Shown here: in pieces, positions 14,519-26,400 of the stretch
How the letters are laid out: each line of letters opens with the position of its first letter
Numbering within the stretch: the first letter of the stretch is position 1
Origin: Maea johnstoni
Lineage: Eukaryota > Annelida > Polychaeta > Spionida > Magelonidae
DNA: 64,000 nt
Direction: 5' to 3'
Assembly: GCA_963942565.1 (NCBI GenBank)
Contig: OZ012685.1
Span: 17,784,829-17,848,828, forward strand
The notes under the pieces: model-generated
The model's database searches: none
The model's input: only the letters and a program-made list of their open reading frames with translations
Told to the model about the DNA's origin: nothing
Translations under genes and position numbers: made by a program

Positions 14519-14765
14519 GCATGCCCTGATGGCCGAGTGTTCTAAGGCATTGCCAACGACTGCCATCTGTCTTTCACCACTGCCCCGGTATGAATCTAAG
14601 ATGGGGCATGTGAGAAAGTTGCCAGTGACTTGGTGTAAGGCTGTGGTTTTTATTGGGTACTCTGGTATCCTCCATCACTTACGAATGGCTAACTAGTCAC
14701 AACTTAGCTGCAATATGGCAAAAAAGGACAAAAATTCTAAATTCTAAATTCCTGCAGAAGTTTTC
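14519..14765 (+). mobile_element. tRNA-derived SINE
   Basis: The 5' part resembles a class II tRNA (Leu/Ser type): an A-box-like TGGCCGAGTGTTCTAAGGC at 14532 and a B-box-like GGTATGAATCTAAG about 55 bp later. The shared SINE body follows ('gagaaagttgccagtgactt…ggtactctggtatcctcc…atggctaactagtcacaacttagc'), ending in an 'aattctaaattctaaattc' tail. Other copies lie at 100-281 (-), 24625-24815 (-), 26478-26705 (+) and 29885-29990 (-). Confidence 0.8.
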
Positions 14766-17700
14766 CCGAGATAAGCGCAATATGCACATGTTACTAATGA
14801 ATTTGTTAGCCTTACATGTGCTTTCTTGTCTTACTGTAGTTATGTATAGCTTTGACAGAAAATCTACTGATGTTTAAGTTACATCCTGCACTTAAAGGGC
14901 AAACTTCACCTTATATTAATCAATAAAATTTGAAAAATTCATTTTTTGGAATAAAGATAATATGAGCAAGTAACTACCAAAAATGATTAAGCTAAGGTAA
15001 TATGAAACAGGGTATAGCTAGAACATGAGCAAGAAACTATCAAAAATGACAAAGCCAAATTAATATGAAACAGGGTATAGCTAGAGCACATCCAGTATGG
15101 CCTGAGAGAGAGAGGCCCCTGGGCAGATTTACTGCAGGTCACAGAGGCTGCAGGCAAACACAACCTGCATTAAACATGAAGGTTAATTTGTCATCCCACA
15201 CAGGATAATAATACACGGGATATCCAGGAAATTAACAACAAATCAAACTGGCATTTAACTATGAACATATATATGTGCCTTTAAGCCAGAATAAATACAT
15301 AACATTGAAGAGCAGATATACAATGTGGCAGTAAATCATCCTAATCTGATGGAAAGTATGTGTGCAGGATTTGACACAAGAGTGGTTCAATTTCCCTAGG
15401 CATATAGTACATGTATCAAAAGCATAGAAAAGGACACTTCACTTTCCTACAGAGGAATAATTTTGAAAAACCCTAAACATACATACTTGTTGGAGTCTGC
15501 ATGTCTGCATGCAATATCAGTTTTACTTTGATGAAATTTGTTTTAAAAAAGATTTCAAGTCATCATTTGACCTATCACAACTGTTCCTCTATCACAACAA
15601 TGCCTAATCTCCCTACATAACATTTCCTTGTGTTTTCTTTTTTCCCCATTGAAAGGAAACAGAAATTAGTCACTGCCACTATATCAATTCTGATTCAGCA
15701 GTCGGATGGTGATAAGTATCACAGTTTGGTGATGTCATATTTGATAGTGTTGGCACAGACTCCAAGGCAAGAGTGATGCGAATATCTATTTGAGAATCAA
15801 CCTAAAATAGGCATTGTGTCTATCAGACTTTTTAACACAAGGGGAGTTTCGAAAAAATATATAATAAGTTGACCCATGACTGTATTTCAGTTTATCTGCA
15901 CAGTGCAGACTATTGTTGTTGATTTTTTCTTTTTTTTCCTTCTAATCAAATTAAACTAATATCTGATCCCAATTCATATTTCTTCAAGTTCATCAATAAT
16001 TCCAAGATAATTACATTTACTTCACACCCCATAGGCCAGGGTCTGGCTTAACCCATTCATGTCTATGGTCCCTTGAAACATCTACTTTTGAAAGTATAAT
16101 GATAAAAGGATGAATTATTTGAGGGATAGGTTCAGGGTGTGTGTTGAATAACCTTAAATGTAATATTTCTCTTTGAAATATTTTCAAAACTATGGTGAAT
16201 TAGGAATAGAAGATATTCTTTAAAGTAATCAGAGCTTATTATATAGCACTACTACAAACATGAAGGAGTTAAATAGGATCATTCAATGAATATCATGGAC
16301 TGTTCCTGGTTAAAGCCCTTGTTGTACAGTCAGCAGCAACCAGTGCCTGAATATTAGCTAGCTCAATTTTACCAAGCTGTGCCCTTTAAAAACAGAAAAG
16401 TGGACCAGACACCAACAATACATGTGAAATAGAAATAATAGCTGCTGCCAGCTGCTGGAATGCTAGCACTGAATTCCTCGGAGTCTTGAAGTAACTGATA
16501 TGGAAGTGTGGACCTGTTAAAACTAACACTAAGATCAAGGGCCAGACTTACACACAAACAGATTGAGTCACCGATTACATTCACATCCAGCATGAGCAAG
16601 ACAGTGCACAACACTATGAGTTTGAGAAACGGTCAGAAAAAAAGATTAACCCTGGAGCCTCCAATCAGAAAGAAAAGTTCTGCTCTGGTTGAAGTATGCA
16701 CACAGCCATACATTACAATCCTTCAGGGCCCTTAAGTTCAAACACCTGAGTACATGAAATTGGCTGAAACTGATACACACATTTTTGCTATTATATCTTT
16801 CCTACAGGCATGTCAAATGTTATCACTCCGCTGTCAGTCCAACACTAGAGGCTATGGCTTGGCATTAAATAGTTATGCTACACTAATAATGCTGCACTCT
16901 GTTTGTTTTTGTTTTTTTAAAGTATTAACTCCTGTGCAAAAAAATCCATCTTGTGAATTTGCATTTGGAATTTTGTTCACAATCACTTTTTCTGCTGCGC
17001 TATCCTAAATCAGGGACAAGCCAACTTGTAGCTAGTAAATTGCTATCTCACTGTAAATCATACTGGCTACTTTCAATATTATCTATTATTGAAGGGAGTG
17101 GCTACTGTTGAGCATATCATTTCAGGTCAAAGGTCTTCTCTATCAATGTTGTACATATAATAACCTAAGTCCTTGAGGTAAAGGACATATGGAATATCAT
17201 TTACCCCCTTATCCAAGTATATTGGTATGTCAAAAAGAATAAAATGCGCACCAGGTCTATTTCACCAATGCAATGATATGCCATACAAGAATTAAAGCAG
17301 TTTTATTCAAGCCCTCTTTCCCCTTTTCTCTACTAACAGCAGTCATTTCATGGAGCAGTACCTAAGAGGATGCCTTGAAACATGTATCTGTAAAAAAATT
17401 CACTGCTTTGTGTTGATTTACTTTGCATTTACTCTCCTACTAGTTAGTGAATGGATGTGAAATAATCAATTTACCTAACTGATGCCAATCAAAGCTACAG
17501 AATAAAACATAACTAATGCCAATTAAGCTACCTGGCGATTTATAAAGCTTGTGGGCAATGGAAAAAGACAGTTGTGAGGGTACTACAACTTTTCCTCTTC
17601 ACAAGGTACTTTTAGCCGCAAGCTTTGACACAGTTGAATGAGGATGAAAAGCATAGTGTGCCCTGACCTATAAATCTATCTCTATAATTCCAGACATTCT

Positions 17701-20050
17701 TGACTCAGACGCTTGTTCACACAGATTTGTTCCTTGGACTATATGCTTTTGTCATGCTGTGTACTAGATGCATATATATGCATTCTTGCCTTAAAGGCCC
17801 ATTTAACCCATTATTGCCATTTTCATATTTGAAATCATGCAAAAGGGATATTAATCATAATAGAAAAAGATTACATTCCTGAAACTTTACATTGCCACAA
17901 AGTCAGGTATCATAAGGCTCTTAAACTAAAACTAACCTCTTTACAATAAAAAGGGAATTTAAAAAAACTTTGAAAAACTAAAATTTGGTATTTTTGTTCA
18001 TCAGAAAATAATTAACAATATATTTGCCAAAATGTATCTTGAAAATGTTTAGAAAACGTGCAAATGGTCACACCACTATGGGGCTCCATGGTCATGTATG
18101 AGTTTTTAATTCAACAGGATCTTTTAGAGACTGTAGTTTATCTCAGGGTTTGATAACACTTTCTTATATATATACTTCCCAAAGTCGTGTCACTGGTTCT
18201 AAAGAAAAAAATAAAAATCTTGTAAAATGAATTCTATCTTCAAACTCCTATCAAATAATTATCTACATATTATGGCAACATAAAAGTTTGTGGAAAAAGA
18301 TGAAAAATCAAAATGCCAAAACCAACCCTCCTTCCACAGACTTACAATGGGATTGGTAAGAATCCAATACTCAACAAACTTTTTATTTTATAAAGCATCC
18401 AATTGACAATATATAAAAAATCATATTTTTATGAACTTCACGGGTCAACAGAACTTGCAGCAGCAGAAACTAGCTGCTAGACCATCTCTATGGCTTCAAG
18501 TTTAACTTGTTCTGAACCATAAGTCACATGGGGTCAAAATTAATCATAAACATTATAAAGACCATATAGGTGTGGACATCTGAGTTGATCCAGAGAAATA
18601 CATCCCCTCTCAGGTTGATCCAACGATATTAAAGTTTCCCTAAAAAAACTTAGTGTGAATGCTATTATAAGAAGCATTAGGAAAGAACTTGGAAATAAAA
18701 AATAAAATTGGCAAAATATTTTTAAGGAGAGGCATATTGTACATCTCATCACTTTTTCCACCAAATATTTTCCATACGTTTCTTAGGGCTTACTACATCA
18801 CTATTGTAGTCATGCCTAATTGGCCTGCTGCAGGCATGGAAGGGTTAAACAAGTAAATCTGTTCATTAACAAATAGTTTAGAGAAAGAATATATATAGCA
18901 AGTGACACCACATGTGGATACATGTTCATAGCTAATATAGTGACTAGGCTGTGGTTCACCTCAGATGCAAAATTCTTGAAAATCAGTAAAGAGAGTCAAA
19001 GTACAGACTGAATGAAAGTTGAGAATTCCTTCCATGAAGCAATTATTATACAAATACAATTTAGGAATGCGGTCTTCATTTTTGAGATATTCCGTAATTC
19101 AACTTAAATAAATGGATTAAGAATTTACCAGAAAGGATTGCAACACACCATTGCGATAGCATGCCATGGAGATATTGAGATACAACATAAAATATTCAAA
19201 GCTCAGTCTTCAGACTAAACACCAGCATGGCCCCAGCCCATTACAATCTTGGTAATATTGGGGTTCTACAAAATGCAACTCACTTGCAAATTTCTACATG
19301 TATATCAAACACAATATTACGAATAGTCAGGTTCATAGGTATCCCGAAATGATACTTATATGCACCTGGTGACCTGACTTATAATGATCAGGCACACCAT
19401 AATATGTTATGCCCTGCCAGCATGCCCAGGACATATAGTTCATAACAGAAATTCATTTTGTCCTTCCCATTTGAAAATAAAATATTACATTCTGCATATA
19501 GCCATCCCCTCTCCTTATGTTTATACTTTTTTCACACTTCAAGCAAAAAAATGAAGTGTTTGGAAAAAAATTATAAATCAAAAATACCCAGTGCGTCACT
19601 TTTGTCATGGCTTACACACCCACCTAGAGAACGCTGAAGGGTAAATGTTCTTACAATTCTAATTTCGATATAAAATACTAAATCAAATGTTGACTTATAC
19701 AATTAGCTAAAACAAATCATCACAGAAAATTTATAACTCCATATCTATATTAACTTAAAAAGAGTTAAGACTTTAAAAAATGAACTTTAAATAGTAACAT
19801 ATCCATGAGGGAAAGGAATAAAAATTAAATGGACCAGAGATGACCAGTGATAAATAAATTCCTTTAATGCACATTTCCAACAGTTGCCCCATGTTGCAGG
19901 ATGACAATAACATTTCCACATGTATGACAGTTGTCAGTTGACTGTTAACAGGTTAAATCTTGACAGTTCAGTTGACACTGGAACAGTGCCAGTGGGTTGG
20001 TCACCGGTACTTCTTTTAGAGCGCGAATAAAGTAAGAAAATGAAGTCTTA
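14766..20050. other. Long gene-free stretch
   Basis: 5.3 kb of AT-rich DNA. I looked for minus-strand exons that could link the promoter at 20.05 kb to the CH exon at 3.4 kb and found none I can support. Isolated open frames (for example 16369-16614 minus) lack similarity and splice support. Confidence 0.35.
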
Positions 20051-20051
20051 C

Positions 20052-20110
20052 CCTTTTGCCAACAACAAAACTAGTACGCAGCCGCAATCATAGTCTCACA
20101 GCAAACCTCC
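20052..20110 (-). other. Possible 5' exon of a divergent minus-strand transcript
   Basis: On the minus strand 'GGCAAAAGG' is followed by GTAAGA, a good splice donor, at the edge of the GC-richer promoter region. The sequence has no long open frame (a short ATG frame stops within seven codons), so it would be a 5' UTR exon. It could belong to the CH-domain gene far to the left, but nothing links them directly. Confidence 0.25.
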
Positions 20111-20194
20111 ACAATCGACTTTAGGTACTTCCTACTCTCTGAGATGACTAAAGCGCATCTGACAAGAAACTTTCTTCCCACCACATATGCATGT

Positions 20195-20394
20195 TTTGCT
20201 CTGACGTCACACTGCGCGAAATCGATGCGCAGAGGAAGTAAATAGATGGCGCGGTAAAACTGAAAGTTGCTTTCATGGGAAACTCTACAAAAGTAGTGTT
20301 TATGGAAATATACACTAGTCTGCGATAGTTACGGATATTCTGTTACAATAAATTAAACTTGAGGTTTACACAGGACCCGTGTTGAATCGAAGGC
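20195..20394 (+). promoter_or_regulatory. WDR90 promoter with CRE, E2F, ETS and YY1-like sites
   Basis: Within 200 bp of the WDR90 start there is a perfect palindromic CRE (TGACGTCA, 20202-20209), an E2F-type GCGCGAAA (20214-20221), an ETS-type AGAGGAAGTAA near 20231 and a YY1-like AGATGGCGCGG near 20244. No TATA box is evident. The mix fits a TATA-less, cell-cycle-linked promoter, which suits a centriole/cilium gene. Binding itself is inferred from motif matches only. Confidence 0.6.
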
Positions 20395-20404
20395 ATGGCT
20401 CACT
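20395..20404 (+). CDS. WDR90: WDR90 coding exon 1 (10 nt of coding sequence)
   Basis: ATGGCTCACT then GTGAGT. Joined to exon 2 it reads M-A-H-L-W-Q-H-P, matching the M-A-x-x-W-Q-H-P start of human WDR90. The phase fits exactly (1 extra base here, 2 at the start of exon 2). Confidence 0.8.
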
Positions 20405-23400
20405 GTGAGTGTATCTTAATTATATTTCCCCGGCGCTATTTCATTTCCGAATATCGCCCGCCATGTCAACATCCCAATGTAGCAGCCCAAGCTTGTTGCT
20501 TGTGTCTGGTTGTCAGTCAATGTTCTCAAGTGCTTGAACGATATCTTTGCGATGCTTGCATCGTACAATTGACCAGGTTTTTCTGAACATATCTTATGAA
20601 ACGCAAGTGATAGTGTAAAACGCCATGTATACATTTCTGCAACTTTTTTCTCTGGGATATGGTGGATTTCTGTTCACATTTATTCATTATGATTTTTTTT
20701 TAGATAATATTGATTTAATGCATTGCAATACAGAGAATCCCATCCACTGACATTTTCTTTAACAGCTCGCGCAGCAAGCCGGCGTAGCGTAGGGGCGTTT
20801 ACAGCATACATAGTCAAAACCTCAAAACCTACATACTGAGGCAGGTTTTTTGGTGTTGGTGTCTGACTGTTCGTCTCTTATCTCGCTCGCTTGATGATAA
20901 CCTTGCGAGAAATGAGCATAACTTTTTGCTGTAAGAGCACATTTTGCCGCCAGATCTTTTCATGTTTTAAATATTGCTTTTCTAGTGTGATCTGATCATC
21001 TGAGAGTATGAAGACAGGGAGTGGGCACTGTGCATGCATCATCAAATTTTGCTGCCTCCCACACCTGAGTCATAGATAACCTGTGTACCCCAGCCTGGCT
21101 GCCTGCTGACCCCATCTCCTTGGCAACCTATCTGACCTAGATAGAGGTAGCGAAAAGAGATATGGCTCTGGATTGCCAACTCCCTGTCTACTACTCTCAG
21201 CCTCTTTCTGAAAAAAATCACGTGACCAATACTTCCCCAGGCTACATCGCGTAACCCGAGGCGCAGATTGCCTAGGTGCTAGCATGCAGTGCCTATGGGG
21301 TTGCGGATAAAGGTTATGTATTTCTCTGGTGTGATATAAGGTGATTGTCCCATACGCAGACACACAATGAGGCCAATTACTCAGGGCCCTGCCGATTGAT
21401 AAAAGAAGTGAAGTTATCTGGTTTGTTGACTGTTAATTGTGCCTGACATGTGTATCTATCAAATGAAATACTTTTGAGCACAATTTAGAGATGTTCATTT
21501 TTGACCTAAAATAAAACACCTGTACCCCTGTTCCCCATTAAAATGCACACCGTTAAGAATTAACGATTTGATATGATACTGATAACTTTGAAACGATACG
21601 GTTTCTTAACGGTTTTTTAACGATACCGCGTGGGACGAACTTCTGAAAAATAGCCAAACTGTCGTATTCAAAACCTGTTTTTTTTTCAATGAAATATGAT
21701 TTCAAATTCTTTGAATAAAACAGAATCGTATATTTGATTATTATGAGTTTTATTTTGCCATAGAATATTAAATTTGAACGAATTATCCATTGAAATTAAA
21801 TACGAAAGTATTGATGCCAATGCTGAGCCGTTGTTTCATTGAATCACGGCTTAGGAAGTGCTCGGAGCGATGTCAACAGTAAGGTAAGGCAGTTTCCTCA
21901 TAGCTGCTTTATCGGTTTTTCAAACCGGTTTATTTTGGGACGGTTATCATTATCATTAGGCAGCCTAATGATCGGTTACGGTCTGCAACCGGTTTCCGGT
22001 GTGCAGCCCTATTAAGAGGATGTTTTCTCACTTTTGCACCCGTTTGTGTATGGTTAACTACTGGAAATATGTGTCTCAAAATATTGCTTTGCTATCAAGA
22101 TATTTCTATTTAGTCCAGGTGTATGACACTCATGAATGTTAATGATTTAAGAGGATGTTATCTCTCTGTTTTCTTACTAAATAACTTTGTATGGTTAACT
22201 TAAATCAGTATATATATAAGGTTAAACTAGTATGTAAAGGGTCATGTATGTGCAAGGTATCTATCAGATAAAACAAATTTACAAGGGCAAATTTACAAGG
22301 GTTAAACCAAGTGTGACAGGAATTGATGTAATATATTGTAAGATTATAATGGCATATATATAAACTATTCTACCTCAGATCTTTTTGTTTGTTATTATCT
22401 GCCCATTAATTTTATAATGTTATTCATAACCCATAGCTTTTTCAATTCTTATCATAGATCCCATTCTTCCATTTCTTCCGGAAGAAAGTGGAAAAATACG
22501 GAAGAAACCATGTTTCTTCCGTTGTCCTGGAAGAAATAAGTTTCTTCCGGAAGAAACCCAACCCTGTGGCCCTAATATGTTACTCTTTTTAATTGCAGTG
22601 TGGCAGCATCCCTATGTAAATGTTTTTAAGCACTTCAATGTGCAAGAATGGAAGAAGTCCACTAAAGAAGGGGAGGTTGTGTCTGTAATGGTGAGTATTT
22701 GAAGGCAGATATCATCATATCAAACATGTGACTAACCAGTTTGATATGAGCCAGGAGTCATTATAAAGGTTTGGTGCTATCTCAGTCAAATGTTTTGTCA
22801 ACATTTTTCCACATGAATCAGAAATATAACAGACTGGCTAGTGGGATCAAAATTAGCGATAAATAACAGGAACTTAATGTCTATGAAATATTAGATGATT
22901 ACATTTTCTTACATATACCCTAGGGCTATCCTATGCATGTAAAATCCTATATGTCTTCCCATGTATGTCATCTCATCACATATATGCGCCTAGATTTTGC
23001 TGTGGGCCCCTAAATTTTTCAGATAATAAGCATGTTTTTGACCACTAATTTTTATCAAAAGATCTGTTCGCGCCCCTTGCCTGAAAAGTGTCAGACCCTG
23101 TATACTAGTATTGTACAGTTAACCTAAAAGGTAGTTGACTTACCTTAAATGATGTACTATTATGACTCACTAAGATTATTACAGTTAATCCTGATATTGG
23201 AGTTGACTTACTCAATGTGACTTCTTATTTACCTATGGGCCCTGCATTTTTATTTCAGGATAAGAGTCTCAAATGTACCATCTACAGGATCACAGGCTCC
23301 ATTCCTGCTGGGAACTACATCCAGCTGCCGAAAACCTCCTCTCAGTCCCTGGGTCTGACCGGACGCTACCTCTACCTGGCCCTCAGGCCCATCCCCTCCA

Positions 23401-26400
23401 AGTACTTTGTGGTGCACATAGACGTGGCCACCCAGGATGCCCTGGTGGTGCGCATCTCCTTCTCCAACCTCTTCAAGGAGTTCAAGTCCACCTCCACCTG
23501 GCTGCAGTTTCCATTCGTGTGCCACGCTGCCAGGGGCTCAATCCACGACAGCACTAGTATTGGATCTAGAGGTCAGTTCAGGGACCTAGCCAGGACCCAT
23601 CCAGCATGCCGTTTGTACAGGCAGTGTCCTGAAAAGCTCCTTTTTGGACAGGCAAACTATGAAGAATTTTCTATTTTTTACTTTTTTGGACTAAAAACCT
23701 AGTATTGGATCTAGAGGTCAGTTCAGGATCTTCAATAGCCATGATCTTAAAAATGCCTGTCCAAAATAGCAATTCACAAAATTTCAGATTTTGCGACTCA
23801 AATCCTCATAAATACCAACTACATTTTAAAGCCTATTGTATTAAAACGGGAGAATAATAATTCAGCCATGTCTTAGAAGATGGTTTGTAATAAAAAGGTA
23901 TGATTATTAGTCCAAAAAAGTAAAAATTGGTAATTTTGATAGAAATATTTGTCAGTCTAATATGGAGCTTTTCAGGAAACTGAAAAATTCCAAAAGTCAG
24001 GCTGGACAAGTCCTGGCTAAGCCCCTTGGTCAGTTACACAGTGACACATATTAATCCTTATTAAAACTTATATTCTGAAAATGTTAACTTTGACTTGTAA
24101 GTTTTAGGAAAGTGAATTTGTCATTAGGAAATCAATGGTGAAAGTTCAAAGTTGAAAAAAATGCTTTTGTATATGTATTTGGACTTTTGAAGCTCTAAAC
24201 TTAGAAATTTTCTTGTGTTTCTATTTCATTGTATACTTATTTTGATGGCCCTATTTTTGTGTTTTCAGAGCATATAGGTCCCGCTCCCATGTCCACTAAA
24301 TGGACGCTACTCTGCCTAGACTTTCAGTACATTCTCTCCATGTATCTGAATAGAAAATACTCCTACACAAAAAGTGTGAGACTGTGTGCCAACCTTTTAG
24401 TCAAGAATATATTCACAAGTGATATGGAATATGAACCAGGTAAGTAATCAAGCTAGATGAAGTATTAAACCAATAACTTGTCATGTTTCAAAGAGGAGTA
24501 ACCTGGAATAAATCACTAGAAGGGACCCAGTTGCTAGGATCTAACCATCTCGCTCGTGCAAAGCTAATATAATCTGAACAAGTGCACATTCTAAAGAGAG
24601 GAGATCTGTATGTCCTGAAAAATTCCCCTTCAGATCATTCAATGTTTTTATCAGAAAATGGAATTTCAATTATTTCACTTTTTCTGACATATTTAGACTA
24701 AATCATGATTAGCCAGTTGTAAGTGGTTGAAGAAAGATTTTTCAGGAAATAAGAGGGCTTCGCAAACACCTTTGCCTAAACCGAAGCTACTGGCAACTGT
24801 CTCACATGCTGATTATATTGGACCACAATATGATAAAAATCATCACTGAGGAAGATGTACTTAATTACAAAAGGCATATGATTACCATTGCATGGTGCCT
24901 CGACTTGTACTCTCTATATTCGACCAAGAATTGCACAGTCAACACTTACAGTATTTATTTAATTTACTATAATGAATAATGATTTTTTAAATTACTTTTT
25001 GTTATTTTCAGGTCTTAGTGTGGATCAGGTTAAGAAATCTGGGCTCTCTCTACATGGTTTATGCCCCCTTCCCAGGGAGCTATCTTTTCCCCTGAAGAAG
25101 GGTGATAATTGGCATGATCACTATGACTACATTAAGTAAGTGTAATCACACCCATGCTCTTTATCCATTAATCTTAGCTTATAGTGAAACCTCCACATTG
25201 GTAACACCTTATTCTGGTCTCATTTTGTTCAAATGTAATGTAGAAAACATCTGAGGTTTGAACACCTTATTTGGCCATTTTTACCCATTTCCATTTTTTT
25301 CACCTCTCTGAGGTTTCTCTTTGTATAGGGATCTGTATATTATAGAATTCCCTGCCTTTGCTTGCCGTCTATTGGATGGCTGTACTTACAGATATATGAG
25401 GTGCTGCCATCTATGGACGGCTGAACTAACTATTTAGTGTTATTTTGTGTAAGAGCAGACTGCTAATCGGGGATGTCAAACTGCTCTGGACATTTTCCAG
25501 TGATGCCTAGGGTTGTAGCCTCATTGTCCTAGTAAAGCTAACAGTCCACCACAGTTGCTTTTTTTACTTATTCTATATACTAGCACTTTATGTTTTTTGC
25601 ATATTTCAGCTATTTTTTTAAGCACTTTCTAATATTTTGAGGAAAAAAATTACCTACGCCTTCACAATTAAATCACATTTTTGGCCACCTACTTTTCCTA
25701 AGTAGATAGCAGATAATTTTATAAGGTCAACGGTCAACCATAGACAAACAGGCAACTATCTTATTTCTGCACTAGTCGCCTGCCACATTGTGATACAAAA
25801 GATTCCAAAATTTGCCAGGACTTTAAAACTGTACATGAATGGGAATTCTCATCCTAGCATTGTAAAACACTAACTTTGATCAGCTCAGTGATACTTAAAT
25901 CCTCAAGATGGATGTACAGAATGTCGGTACCTTTTTGAACTTATGTTTTTTTGCCAAAAGGGCAATTGACAGACAGCATTTTTCATTATGATTGATTTTG
26001 ATTATAATCTATCAATTTAATTTGCTTCCAAACTAACTATATGTGATAAATTTTGGCATAAAACTGTCTAGCATTTTTAAAATTCTGCATTGTATTTTTA
26101 CAATTTTAGATTCCCATCAGATGCCAATAAGAAGCCCTTTGACTCCATTCAGTTCAGCAAGTCACTCTCTGCAGTCCAACAAAATGGTAAGATTGTGATA
26201 TTAAGTGATTGAGAGGGGATCAGGATTTAGCAACTTATACAAAACCAATCATGTTATATCATACGTCTTTATAATATACAACGCTTATATTATCCAACGC
26301 TTCAGTTGGATAACCTTTTCATCTCTGCAATACCAAAAGAGGACCTACTTTAGTGACCTTTGTTTCTTTTAGATAAAAGGAATGCTTGAAAAAACATTGA

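Larger units (their letters stand above)
20405..22598 (+). other. WDR90 intron 1, repeat-bearing
   Basis: It contains a repeat at about 21005-21345 that recurs at 49660-49865, a TIR element at 21538-22013, and a cluster of TTCCGGAAG palindromes at 22465-22560. No exon was seen. Confidence 0.6.

Noticed and set aside
23250-23557. Antisense and alternative-frame proteins over WDR90 exon 3
   Set aside because: Shadow frames of a GC-rich conserved exon; the plus-strand CFA20 frame explains the conservation.
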